Source: Selenomonas sp. AE3005 (GTDB taxonomy: Bacteria > Bacillota > Negativicutes > Selenomonadales > Selenomonadaceae). From it: a stretch of 52,260 nt of DNA. Positions 1 through 8,321 of this stretch are shown one piece after another (the first letter of the stretch is position 1; each line of letters begins with the position of its first letter). The stretch is taken from the NCBI RefSeq assembly GCF_905233635.1, contig NZ_CAJODG010000008.1:1-52260 (forward strand). Reading direction: 5' to 3'. Under the pieces are notes generated by a model, which saw only the letters and a list, made by a program, of their open reading frames with translations, had not been told where the DNA came from and made no database searches. The position numbers and the translations under genes were made by a program.

Positions 1-105
1 GTGTCGTTTAGCGGGGGCAGAAAAATTACTCCCCCGTGAACCCCATGCACGCATGAACGGGTTACTTTTAAGAACGTATTGACCTAAAAACTGCAATTTT
101 CCAAA
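1..105. repeat. Intergenic repeat, partial copy cut by the window edge
   Basis: Positions 1-105 align almost base for base with 39101-39207; I count roughly 85-90% identity by eye. Shared blocks include a run reading ATTACTCCCCCGTGAACCCC and a later ACTTTTAAGAAC motif. Both copies lie immediately beyond the terminator of a minus-strand gene. The element probably extends upstream of base 1. I see no reading frame in it. Its nature is unknown: it could be a MITE-like or REP-like sequence, or a non-coding RNA. Confidence 0.75.
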
Positions 106-141
106 AATCCGCTGACACTTTATTACAGCGTCAGCGGATTT
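105..141 (-). terminator. Terminator of the M20 peptidase gene
   Basis: Perfect 12-bp arms (106-117 and 130-141) separated by 12 nt, followed on the minus strand by a run of T. It lies 14 nt after the peptidase stop codon. Confidence 0.8.
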
Positions 142-154
142 CTTCAAACCATAT

Positions 155-1273
155 TTATTTCCCAGCGACTTCCTGCACAATGGCCAGTGCCCAGCGTGCC
201 GAATCATAAAGGTCTTTTTCCTCAAGATATTCTTCCTTGGTATGCGCCTTTTCCATGCCTACAGCCAGCACCACGGTAGGTACGCCGTAAGTATTAAAAT
301 GATTGGCATCAGAACCGCCGCCGGATTCTTCCAGCTTCACGGGCAGTCCCAGCTTTTCTGCCGCTTTGACAGCCGTCTGAATAACCGGCGAATCCTTAGC
401 CAGCAGATAAGGCCCATAGTCCGGGCTGACCTCTGCTGTAATCCTGCAGCCCGTTTTCTCAGCCCCCTTGGTGAAATGGTCACAGATTTCCTGCGTAATC
501 TTATCCAGCTTGGCCTTATCACGGCTGCGGCTTTCATAGAATACATCACAGCTCTCTGCTACCACATTAGTGGCGGAGCCGCCACATATTTTCCCCAGAT
601 TGCAGGTGGTTTCTTCGTCAATGCGTCCCTGCGGTGCATCGGCTATCAGCTGACCGGCTGCCACAATGGCATTGATGCCGGCCTCGGGAGCCACTCCGGC
701 ATGACTGGCCTTGCCCTCAATATGAATCCTTATTTGATTTTTGCCGGGAGCCATGAAGGTCACATGACCGGGATGATTGTGAGTGTCCAGCGTAAAGCCA
801 AAAGCAGCATGCAGCAAACTCTTATCCAGATTTTGCGAGCCGTGAACGCCGTTTTCTTCGGCTACGGTGAACACCACCTGCAGGGGGCCATGCGGAATAT
901 TCTTTTCCTTCAGCTGACGCAGGGTTTCCAAAATAGCCACTACACCGGCTTTATCATCACCGCCCAAAATAGTAGTCCCATCGGAACAAATGATGCCGTC
1001 CTTAACAATAGGCTTTACACCGCCGCAGGGTTCCACACAGTCCATGTGCGCCGTCAGCATAATCGTTGGTGCATCGACTGTGCCGGCAAAATCAGCTACC
1101 AGATTGCCGGTGTTGCCGCCGAGTTTTTCCCCGGCATTATCCTCGTGAACAGTTCCACCCAGAGCTTGCAGCCGCTCGGTCAGCAAATCAGCGACTTCGC
1201 GTTCATCATGTGTGGAACAGCGAATCTGTACCAGTTCCAGAAATTCTGCCAATACGCGTTTTTCATCAATCAT
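155..1273 (-). CDS. M20-family zinc aminopeptidase, PepT-like (YqjE type)
   Basis: 372-residue cytosolic metallopeptidase of the M20/M28 fold, expected to remove N-terminal residues from short peptides. Metal ligands are visible in the usual order: H76 and D78 in TAHMDC, D107 in GGDDKAG, the catalytic E139 and ligand E140 in AEENG, D163 in the TLDTH segment, and a late histidine in SDANHF. The lid/dimerisation domain sits between about 180 and 290. The ATG at 1273 is preceded by AAGGGAAG. The next gene upstream on the same strand is dcuC, 30 bp away, so the two are probably co-transcribed. True PepT is about 410 residues; this shorter form matches the 'PepT-like' subfamily. Exact substrate is not readable from sequence. 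Confidence 0.88.
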   Translation of the reverse strand: MIDEKRVLAEFLELVQIRCSTHDEREVADLLTERLQALGGTVHEDNAGEKLGGNTGNLVADFAGTVDAPTIMLTAHMDCVEPCGGVKPIVKDGIICSDGTTILGGDDKAGVVAILETLRQLKEKNIPHGPLQVVFTVAEENGVHGSQNLDKSLLHAAFGFTLDTHNHPGHVTFMAPGKNQIRIHIEGKASHAGVAPEAGINAIVAAGQLIADAPQGRIDEETTCNLGKICGGSATNVVAESCDVFYESRSRDKAKLDKITQEICDHFTKGAEKTGCRITAEVSPDYGPYLLAKDSPVIQTAVKAAEKLGLPVKLEESGGGSDANHFNTYGVPTVVLAVGMEKAHTKEEYLEEKDLYDSARWALAIVQEVAGK

Positions 1274-1303
1274 TGTTCAAGACTTCCCTTCATCATAAAA
1301 ATC

Positions 1304-2578
1304 TTATAGGAACAACATCAATACCAAGGCGGCTGCCAGACAAGGCAGCGCATTGCGCTTGGAGACTTCCATTGGGTTGACCTTGGCCAGACCGGCACAG
1401 ATGATAGCAGCACCAGCCACCGGCGACATGGAACGGCCCATGGCTCCGGCAATCTGCGCCAGCGAACCCAAATTCATAATCGACAGGCCAAACTGTTCAG
1501 CAAAAGGCGTTACTGCGCCGTTAAAAGCAAAGGCTGCGGCATCACCGGAACCGGAAATCACAGCGATAAAGAAAGGACCAAAAGTACCGGCAGCCGCTGC
1601 GGCTGACTGTGACCCCTTCATCACTTCCGTCAGGGCCCCGGTAAGGCCTACAGCTGCCATACCCGTGGTGAACACGCTGGCACAGACAATCAGGCCGATA
1701 ACGTTGGCATAAGCACTGCCCATACCATCAAAGAAATTCCTGCAGACTTCCTGCGCGTTGGACCAGGTAACCAGCAACCCCAAAACAACACCAATAATCA
1801 TGGAGAGCGCCACGCTCATTTCCGGCAGGACAGCTACCTGCTTGGAACCAAGAATCAGCAACACCAGCGGCACGAGCGGCACAACAGCCTTCAACGGGTT
1901 TACCGTGAAGTTATGCATATCATGGTGCTGTTCGTTTGCGATATTAGCCAGATATGCCTCGCGGCGTTCTTCCGACGCCACTTCCTTGAACACAACGGCA
2001 TAAATGGTCATTACCACCACACAGGCTACCGAGGAGATAACCGACGCCGGCGTTTCATTGATGATAACCGTCATCATATCCGTACCAGCCAGGTCGGCCA
2101 CAAAGGGATTGTGCGCATTGCCCGGGCTGATGGCACTGCCCCAGGTACCAGCCAGTACCGTTGCTGCCGCCATAGCCGGATGAACACCAGCGGCAATCAG
2201 TGTCGGAATCAGAATACTGCCTACAGCAGCCGAGCAGCCGGCAGCAGACGGAATGGCCAGACTAATCCACCAGGTCAGAAAGAAAGACAGCGGAATCAAA
2301 AACATGCGGCCTTTTTTCAACACACCGGAAATCGACTGCACCAGGTGCTGGTCACATTCTGTAAGTTTCATGACATAGGAAAAACCCATTACCGTACAGA
2401 TTGTCGGTACCAAAGAGTTGTTGGTCATGGCCTTCATAAAGGCTTTCATGATATCTTCCGGCAAGCCGCCAAGCAGGCACATGATGACACCGGCCAGAAA
2501 CAGAACCAGGCGCGCTTCAATCTTCTTGATAATCAGCGCAAAGGTAAGGACCACAATCAATCCTCCAGCAAGTAACAT
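1304..2578 (-). CDS. dcuC: DcuC-family anaerobic C4-dicarboxylate transporter
   Basis: Polytopic membrane protein of 424 residues made almost entirely of hydrophobic helices, with the polar DcuC-type stretches PSAAGCSAAVGS and GTWGSAISPGNAHNP. DcuC carriers move succinate, fumarate and malate and are known mostly for succinate efflux during fermentation, which suits an anaerobe. I chose the ATG at 2578 rather than the upstream TTG because a G-rich ribosome-binding site (GGGGGGAAAG) lies just before it. It lies 30 bp upstream of the M20 peptidase gene on the same strand. It could carry another substrate within the DcuC/YfcC superfamily. Confidence 0.85.
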   Translation of the reverse strand: MLLAGGLIVVLTFALIIKKIEARLVLFLAGVIMCLLGGLPEDIMKAFMKAMTNNSLVPTICTVMGFSYVMKLTECDQHLVQSISGVLKKGRMFLIPLSFFLTWWISLAIPSAAGCSAAVGSILIPTLIAAGVHPAMAAATVLAGTWGSAISPGNAHNPFVADLAGTDMMTVIINETPASVISSVACVVVMTIYAVVFKEVASEERREAYLANIANEQHHDMHNFTVNPLKAVVPLVPLVLLILGSKQVAVLPEMSVALSMIIGVVLGLLVTWSNAQEVCRNFFDGMGSAYANVIGLIVCASVFTTGMAAVGLTGALTEVMKGSQSAAAAAGTFGPFFIAVISGSGDAAAFAFNGAVTPFAEQFGLSIMNLGSLAQIAGAMGRSMSPVAGAAIICAGLAKVNPMEVSKRNALPCLAAALVLMLFL

Positions 2579-2734
2579 AAACTTTCCCCCCAATATTTAC
2601 TGCACATAATTTATACATTCATAATTATATATTATTTTATTCTACGTGACAATTATCACTAGTAATATTTAAGTACCCGCACCGCATACAAACGCCTTGT
2701 TATGTTTGTCACATTGTATACGAATACACAAAAA

Positions 2735-2762
2735 AATAAGTGGCCTGTAAAAGCCACTTATT
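2735..2762 (-). terminator. ftsH terminator
   Basis: Perfect 10-bp stem AATAAGTGGC/GCCACTTATT with an 8-nt loop, followed by a T run on the minus strand, 8 nt past the ftsH stop. Confidence 0.88.
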
Positions 2763-2770
2763 AAATATAT

Positions 2771-4789
2771 TTACTTATCGTAATGCGTCACATTGAACTT
2801 AGGTTCACGTGAATCTTCCGCTACTCCGCCCACGGACACGGTTTCTTTTTCCTTGGCTGCCTCAGCGTCCAAAGCGTCATTCTGTGCCTGCTGCGTCAAA
2901 GTCGTGGGAGGAATCAGGGCCGGGTCGCCGTCTTTCGGGCCATCGTTGTCGTCTTTCGGCGGTTCCTGATTTTCTTCCTCGGTGATTTTACCAGTTTCCA
3001 GCAGTTCTTTCAACTGCTTGGCCGTGAGGGTTTCACGTTCCATCAACGCCTGAGCGATAAGCTCCAGCTTATCCCGATTGTCAGTGATAATCTGACGGCA
3101 GGCCTCGTAGGCAGCCTCCAGATACTTGCGGACTTCCTTATCGATTTCGCTGGCCACTTCTTCGGAGTAGTTGCGTTCCTGATGGAAGTCACGTCCGAGG
3201 AACACCTGATGGTTCTGGCTTTCGCCATAGGCTACCGGGCCCAGCACATCGCTCATGCCGTACTGCATAATCATGCCGCGGACCATGCGCGTTGCCTGCT
3301 GAATATCCTGCGAGGCACCCGTGCTGATTTCCTTCAGGACGATTTCTTCAGCCACGCGGCCGCCCATAGCCACTTTCAGCTTATCAAGCAATTCTGACTT
3401 AGTAGCGTAATTACGGTCTTCCTTGGGCAGCATCAGCGTGTAACCGCCGGCACGGCCACGCGGAATAATCGTAACCTTATGCACCGGGTCAGCATGCTTA
3501 AGCATCATGCCCACGAGGGTATGACCACCTTCGTGGTAAGCCGTCAGGCGTTTTTCTTCATCATTCATGATATGAGACTTACGCTCAGGACCGGCCATAA
3601 CACGTTCAATGGCCTCTTCCAGTTCCTGCATGTAAATCTTTTTCTTGTCACGACGGGCAGCCAGCAGGGCAGCCTCGTTGACCAGATTGCTGAGGTCAGC
3701 ACCGGTAAAGCCCGGCGTTCTGCGTGCCAGGATATCCAGGTCAGCCTTTTCATCCACCGGCTTGCCGGAGGTATGAACCTTAAGAATGGCCAGACGGCCG
3801 CGTACATCCGGTTTGTCAACCACAATCTGACGGTCAAAACGGCCGGGACGCAGGAGCGCCGGGTCAAGGATATCGGGGCGGTTGGTAGCGGCGATGATGA
3901 TAATACCTTCATTAGCCGCAAAACCGTCCATCTCAACAAGCAGCTGGTTAAGCGTCTGTTCGCGTTCATCATGACCGCCGCCTACACCAGCGCCACGCTG
4001 GCGGCCCACGGCGTCAATTTCATCGATAAAGACAATACAGGGAGCATTTTTCTTGGCCTGGTCGAACAGGTCACGCACACGGGAGGCACCGACACCGACA
4101 AACATCTCCACAAAGTCCGAACCGGAAATGGAGAAGAACGGTACACCGGCCTCACCGGCCACAGCACGGGCCAGCAGGGTTTTACCTGTACCCGGAGGGC
4201 CAAAGAGCAGTACACCTTTCGGAATACGTGCGCCCAGGTCATTGTACTTCTTCGGATGTTTCAGGAATTCTACAACTTCCTCGAGTTCCTGCTTGGCCTC
4301 ATCAGCACCAGCCACGTCCTTGAAGTTGACCTTGATTTTGTCAGCACCGCTCATACGGGCCCGGCTCTTGCCAAAGGACATTACCCGGCCGCCGCCGCCC
4401 TGTGTCTGCTGCATGATGAAGAACCATACACCCACCAGCAGGAGAATCGGCAGCAGGGACGAGAACATCGTCGACCACCAGGGCGGTTCCGGCGGATTTT
4501 CCGCATTTATCTCCACACCTTTAGCCGACAACTTGTCAAAGAGTTTCGGGTCACGGTTGGGATTGTCCGGGGTGATGGTCGTAAACTCCGTACCATCGGA
4601 CAACGTACCGCGAATGGTGTTTTGAATGAGGACAACCTTAGCTACTTTGCCTTCATCCACCTGCTGCAGGAACTGCGTATACCCCACTTCCTGCTTTGTT
4701 GTGTTCCTTGTCGAAAAGTAGTCAATTATGGAGATGGCCACCAATATTATCAACAAGTAAAAACCTACATTGCGTAGAAACTTATTCAA
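2771..4789 (-). CDS. ftsH: ATP-dependent zinc metalloprotease FtsH
   Basis: 672-residue membrane-anchored AAA+ protease that degrades misassembled membrane proteins and short-lived regulators. Order of parts: TM1 (about 9-24), a periplasmic segment, TM2 (about 108-126), Walker A GPPGTGKT at 197-204, Walker B IVFIDEID, the SRH region with arginine fingers (RPGRFD), and the zinc site HEGGH near residue 420. The C-terminal tail is long and acidic (EEENQEPPKDDNDGPKDGD). The start is a TTG at 4789 behind GGAGGG; a nearby ATG is out of frame. It is the last gene of the mfd-to-ftsH cluster, after hpt, as in Bacillus. Confidence 0.97.
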   Translation of the reverse strand: MNKFLRNVGFYLLIILVAISIIDYFSTRNTTKQEVGYTQFLQQVDEGKVAKVVLIQNTIRGTLSDGTEFTTITPDNPNRDPKLFDKLSAKGVEINAENPPEPPWWSTMFSSLLPILLLVGVWFFIMQQTQGGGGRVMSFGKSRARMSGADKIKVNFKDVAGADEAKQELEEVVEFLKHPKKYNDLGARIPKGVLLFGPPGTGKTLLARAVAGEAGVPFFSISGSDFVEMFVGVGASRVRDLFDQAKKNAPCIVFIDEIDAVGRQRGAGVGGGHDEREQTLNQLLVEMDGFAANEGIIIIAATNRPDILDPALLRPGRFDRQIVVDKPDVRGRLAILKVHTSGKPVDEKADLDILARRTPGFTGADLSNLVNEAALLAARRDKKKIYMQELEEAIERVMAGPERKSHIMNDEEKRLTAYHEGGHTLVGMMLKHADPVHKVTIIPRGRAGGYTLMLPKEDRNYATKSELLDKLKVAMGGRVAEEIVLKEISTGASQDIQQATRMVRGMIMQYGMSDVLGPVAYGESQNHQVFLGRDFHQERNYSEEVASEIDKEVRKYLEAAYEACRQIITDNRDKLELIAQALMERETLTAKQLKELLETGKITEEENQEPPKDDNDGPKDGDPALIPPTTLTQQAQNDALDAEAAKEKETVSVGGVAEDSREPKFNVTHYDK

Positions 4790-4838
4790 TCCATTGCCCT
4801 CCTTCCGAGAGGTTCCCCCCTCCGGATTTTATCTGTTA

Positions 4839-5384
4839 TCAGGCGTAAATTTCAGGTTTAAGTACGCCGATATAAGGCAGGTTACGATAAATCTCGGCAT
4901 AGTCAAGACCATAACCTACCAGGAACTCATCAGGAACCGTGAAACCACAGTAATCGATGTTCACATCAACCAAACGGCGTGACGGCTTAGACAACAGGGA
5001 GCAGAGCTTTACCGACTTGGGTTTGCGCTCCTTGAAATACTTGGAAAGGTAATTCATCGTCGTCCCCGTATCGATAATATCTTCGATAACGATAAGATGT
5101 TTTCCTTCTATATCGTAGTCCAAATCCTTCAAAATCTTTACCGAACCCGTGGTGGAAGTACCATTACCATAGCTGGAGGCAATCATGAAATCCATGCGTA
5201 CCGGCAGTTCCAGCTTGCGGAGCAGGTCCGTGTAAAACATCACAGCACCCTTTAAAATGCCTACACAGTAAATATCTTCCTTGGCGTCTTTGTAGTCGTT
5301 GGTGATTTCTTTGGCCAATTCAGCAATACGTGTCTGAATCTGTTCCTCGGTAAACACTACTTTTTTGATATCTTCATGTAACAT
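4839..5384 (-). CDS. hpt: Hypoxanthine phosphoribosyltransferase
   Basis: 181-residue purine-salvage enzyme that joins hypoxanthine or guanine to PRPP to make IMP or GMP. The PRPP-binding loop reads VIEDIIDTGTT, and the flexible SYGNGT loop and the C-terminal VGYGLDYAE segment are present. Length is normal for the family. The ATG at 5384 follows AGAGAGGA. The start overlaps the end of tilS by 11 bp, which suggests translational coupling; tilS-hpt-ftsH is the standard Firmicute order. Confidence 0.95.
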   Translation of the reverse strand: MLHEDIKKVVFTEEQIQTRIAELAKEITNDYKDAKEDIYCVGILKGAVMFYTDLLRKLELPVRMDFMIASSYGNGTSTTGSVKILKDLDYDIEGKHLIVIEDIIDTGTTMNYLSKYFKERKPKSVKLCSLLSKPSRRLVDVNIDYCGFTVPDEFLVGYGLDYAEIYRNLPYIGVLKPEIYA

Positions 5385-6768
5385 GATAAAATCCTCTCTT
5401 CTCTAGTTTTATATATAATATTTTTTTGGTGTCGTCATAATCTTCCGGCAGACATTTTGCACTGCGCCGCCGGCCAACCACCCATACTACTTCTTTACCT
5501 GCTGCCAGTAGCAACAGGTTGTCGCGCTCGTGCTGCGGCACTTTGTCGTCAATGAGCAATTTCTTCAGCTTTTTATGCCCCTGCGGCAGTTCCATAAAGT
5601 CCCCGGGCATACGGGAGCGCCATACGAGCTGCCCGGAGAAAGCCTCCGGGGCCAGGTATAATTCTCCCGGCCCTGTGCTTTTATTAACAGCCATGGGCTC
5701 TACCCATCGGGCATGAACAGTATAACCGCCCACCTCAGCACTGCCGGGGCAAAGCAGCGGCAGCACCGGTCTGGCAATAGCCGGCTCAGCCGCTCCCCGC
5801 TGCAGCAGTAAAAAACCATACTGCAAACGCGCCACATACCCGTGACTGAGTTCCTGCCTGCTGCCGGTAGTGCCTTCCTGCAATAAATCACGCAGAAGTT
5901 CGGTCTGCCGATAACTGAGGTCAAGGCTGCTGCCTGTGACCTGCGCCCACCAACGGCGGATAATGCCGCGCACCAGTGCCGGGTGCAGATTCTGCAGCGC
6001 CTCCTGCCGCAGGGCATAATCATGAGGACGTACAATACTGCTGTCGGCCCAAAGGTGCGCCACTTCACCGCTGATAAAATCATCGGCCTCAGCCGCCACG
6101 GCTGCCAGCTGACAAAGCCCCCGTTCCACTTCCGGATTATATCCCTGCCTTAGCAGGGGAATAAGCTCCAGCCGCAGCCGGTTACGGGTACAATCAGCCA
6201 CAAAATTTGTGGCGTCCTGCCGGAAGGGCAGCCCCTCCTGCTGGCAAAAACGCAGTATTTGCTCCTTGGCAACGCCCAGTAACGGACGCACCAGCTGGCC
6301 GCTGACCGGCCGCATAGCCGCCAGTCCCGTTATCCCCGTGCCGCGCAGGATACGCATCAGAACGGTTTCCGCCTGGTCATCAGCATGATGTCCCAGGGCG
6401 ATAACTTCCAGCCCCTGCTCCTTGCAGATACGCTGCAAAAACTCATAGCGCTTTATCCGGGCCGCCTGTTCCAGACTATACCCCTGTTCGCGTGCAAAGA
6501 CCGGTACGTCACCGTTCTCCACGAAACAGGGTATCTGCCACCGGGCACATAACTCCCTGACAAAGGCCGCATCTTCCTCCGACTGCCGCCCCCTGATACC
6601 ATGCTCATAATGAGCGGCCGCCACCTGCCAGCCGTACCGGGAGCGCAGCCGCCACAGGATATACAGCAGGGCCACAGAATCGGCCCCGCCGGAACAAGCA
6701 GCGAGTATTCTGGCCCCCGGCGGCAATATGCGGTTTTTCCGGCAAAATTGTTCGACTATTTCCAGCAT
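5374..6768 (-). CDS. tilS: tRNA(Ile)-lysidine synthase TilS
   Basis: 464-residue enzyme that converts C34 of the CAU anticodon of tRNA-Ile2 to lysidine, using ATP and lysine. The N-terminal PP-loop motif SGGADS is at about 26-31, and LGHHADDQAETVLMR supplies the second conserved block of the N-type ATP pyrophosphatase domain. A TilS C-terminal domain follows (about 360-450, with FRSRMPGDF-like residues seen as WRSRMPGDFM). The ATG at 6768 has no clear ribosome-binding site, so the start is less certain than the rest. Its end overlaps hpt. Confidence 0.93.
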   Translation of the reverse strand: MLEIVEQFCRKNRILPPGARILAACSGGADSVALLYILWRLRSRYGWQVAAAHYEHGIRGRQSEEDAAFVRELCARWQIPCFVENGDVPVFAREQGYSLEQAARIKRYEFLQRICKEQGLEVIALGHHADDQAETVLMRILRGTGITGLAAMRPVSGQLVRPLLGVAKEQILRFCQQEGLPFRQDATNFVADCTRNRLRLELIPLLRQGYNPEVERGLCQLAAVAAEADDFISGEVAHLWADSSIVRPHDYALRQEALQNLHPALVRGIIRRWWAQVTGSSLDLSYRQTELLRDLLQEGTTGSRQELSHGYVARLQYGFLLLQRGAAEPAIARPVLPLLCPGSAEVGGYTVHARWVEPMAVNKSTGPGELYLAPEAFSGQLVWRSRMPGDFMELPQGHKKLKKLLIDDKVPQHERDNLLLLAAGKEVVWVVGRRRSAKCLPEDYDDTKKILYIKLEKRGFYHVT

Positions 6769-6791
6769 TTTCTGTCTGTCATAAAGTACAA

Positions 6792-6814
6792 AAGCACCCT
6801 TTTTCAGAGTGCTT
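6792..6814 (-). terminator. Terminator after the S1-domain gene
   Basis: Hairpin AAGCACCCT/AGAGTGCTT with one bulge on each arm, followed by TTTTG on the minus strand, just past the stop at 6822 and before the tilS start. Confidence 0.6.
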
Positions 6815-6821
6815 ATTTTAA

Positions 6822-7289
6822 TTAGTCAAAACGACGCGAACCACGGCCGCCACGTTTAGAATCAGTCTTACGACGCAAGTCCGTCAGACGCTCATCGCTG
6901 TCCTTGAGGAACTTGGAAAGTTTATCCTCAAAGGATGCAGAAGTTGCTCCATAACGACCGGGCTTACGAAAATCACGGCCGCCAAAATTAGACCGCGGTG
7001 CACGGAAGGAAGGACGGCTTTCACGCTCGGCTGCTGCCGGCTCGTCTGCCTTTTTCTCCTGAAGCTGTTTGATGGAGAGACCGATTTTGCCCTTTTCATC
7101 AATTGCTACAACCTTTACCTTGACCTTGTCTTTTTCTGTCAGGAAGTCATGCACATCCTTGACATATTCATCTGCGACTTCTGAAATATGGATAAGACCT
7201 GTTTTACCTTCGGGCAACTCGATAAATGCACCAAAATTGGTGATACCTGATACTACACCCTCAACCACGCTGCCAACTTCAATGGACAA
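6822..7289 (-). CDS. S1 RNA-binding domain protein (YabR type)
   Basis: 155 residues. An S1 OB-fold fills about residues 1-75 (GSVVEGVVSGITNFGAFIEL, then GLIHISEVADEYVKDV). The rest is a low-complexity basic tail rich in R, G and S (FGGRDFRKPGRYG, SKRGGRGSRRFD) that probably adds RNA affinity. The family is ribosome-associated or a general RNA-binding factor; a precise role is not established. The start is TTG at 7289 behind AAGGAGG. A strong promoter of its own lies at 7330-7359. In Bacillus the next gene would be spoIIE; here tilS follows directly. Confidence 0.88.
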   Translation of the reverse strand: MSIEVGSVVEGVVSGITNFGAFIELPEGKTGLIHISEVADEYVKDVHDFLTEKDKVKVKVVAIDEKGKIGLSIKQLQEKKADEPAAAERESRPSFRAPRSNFGGRDFRKPGRYGATSASFEDKLSKFLKDSDERLTDLRRKTDSKRGGRGSRRFD

Positions 7290-7329
7290 ATTAATACTTC
7301 CTCCTTAGGTATTTGAAAATACAGGATTT

Positions 7330-7361
7330 ATTATACCCTTGACAACTAATTAGTGTCAAGG
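7330..7361 (-). promoter_or_regulatory. SigA-type promoter of the S1-domain gene, with an overlapping dyad
   Basis: On the minus strand TTGACA (7354-7359), an 18-bp spacer and a perfect TATAAT (7330-7335). The arms CCTTGACA (7337-7344) and TGTCAAGG (7354-7361) form a perfect 8-bp inverted repeat that covers the -35 box and most of the spacer. It could be an operator, or could double as the divIC terminator stem. Confidence 0.72.
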
Positions 7362-7371
7362 AGCACAAGGC

Positions 7372-7659
7372 TTATTTATGACCAGCACTATAGGGCAGTT
7401 CGCCAGCTCTGGTCATCCCCAGATCCTCTCTGGCAACCTTTTCAATATAGCCCAGTTCATTAAGCTGCTGCTGCTCTGCTTTCAGAGCCTCGTTTTCCTT
7501 TTCCGCAGCGGCCAGACGGGACTTGGCTGCAGCATAATCATCGGCCGCCTGGCTCAGATAAATCTGCTGCGATACCAGGATAGAAGCGAAGTACATGATG
7601 ATGACAACCATGACCACGGCAAACCAGTTGATATTCCTTTGTCTACCTCTCGATTTCAT
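7372..7659 (-). CDS. divIC: Septum formation initiator, DivIC/FtsB family
   Basis: Small bitopic division protein of about 95 residues: a basic cytoplasmic N-terminus (KSRGRQRN), one TM helix (about 14-32, FAVVMVVIIMYFASILVSQ) and an extracytoplasmic coiled coil (KSRLAAAEKENEALKAEQQQLNELG) ending in a DivIC-like VAREDLGM motif. The family works in the septal FtsL-FtsB-FtsQ complex. Three ATG codons stand in a row at 7665, 7662 and 7659; the third has the best distance from AAGGAGG. It lies between the zinc-ribbon gene and the S1-domain gene, matching Bacillus order. Confidence 0.88.
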   Translation of the reverse strand: MKSRGRQRNINWFAVVMVVIIMYFASILVSQQIYLSQAADDYAAAKSRLAAAEKENEALKAEQQQLNELGYIEKVAREDLGMTRAGELPYSAGHK

Positions 7660-7739
7660 CATCATACCTCCTTCCCTTTACACAAAAATTAAGTCCAAAC
7701 CTTATAATAAACTTAAATCAACTATCTGGCAAGATTTTT

Positions 7740-8216
7740 CTATTTTTCCGACCATTGATAATACTGGGTAGAGGCAATGGGACGAAAATACGAGGAACAG
7801 CTCTTACAGTGAAAATGCCCCTTTACATTTTCCATATCCGGACGACCATCCACCAGCTGCACAGCCCGGCCTTCAATGTAATCCATCATTTCGCCGCAAC
7901 GGGGACAGACACATTGATTATTGGCATCACGCTGCAAAACCATCGGCGGCAGGTCACCGGTACTTACGACTTTTTTCACTTTCTGCGGCTGACAGGCTGT
8001 CTTGGGCAAATCATGCTCATCATAAAAGCCGGAGCCCAGCAGTTCCTGAAAATATATTCCGCAATCGTAACACTCGTACTTGGGCAGCACCGCAGACATA
8101 TCAGCCCGGCCCTGTACTATCTGCACCGCCTGGCCATCAACAAAGTGCAGCGGTTTACCGCATTTCGGGCATATAAAGTTATTGGTCGTATCTTTCTGTA
8201 ATTGAAATACAGCCAT
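7740..8216 (-). CDS. Tandem zinc-ribbon protein of unknown function
   Basis: 158 residues made of two copies of the same module. Copy 1 (about 12-65) has CPKCGKPLHFVDGQAVQIV then CYDC; copy 2 (about 100-150) has CPRCGEMMDYIEGRAVQLV then CKSC. Each has two CxxC pairs, so each should bind one zinc. In each copy a short VxGRxDM turn links the two pairs. I do not recognise a named family. It stands where yabQ/yabP-type sporulation genes sit in spore-formers, but nothing in it looks like those proteins. Start ATG at 8216, weak ribosome-binding site GGTGAG. Confidence 0.8.
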   Translation of the reverse strand: MAVFQLQKDTTNNFICPKCGKPLHFVDGQAVQIVQGRADMSAVLPKYECYDCGIYFQELLGSGFYDEHDLPKTACQPQKVKKVVSTGDLPPMVLQRDANNQCVCPRCGEMMDYIEGRAVQLVDGRPDMENVKGHFHCKSCSSYFRPIASTQYYQWSEK

Positions 8217-8321
8217 ATTTTCTCACCAATCTTCCCCACAATTTACGAGTTATAGAGAAACTGCATTTTATATTATTCCCCGTTCAACGGTCAAAAACCT
8301 GCTGCCGGAAAAATAATTTTA

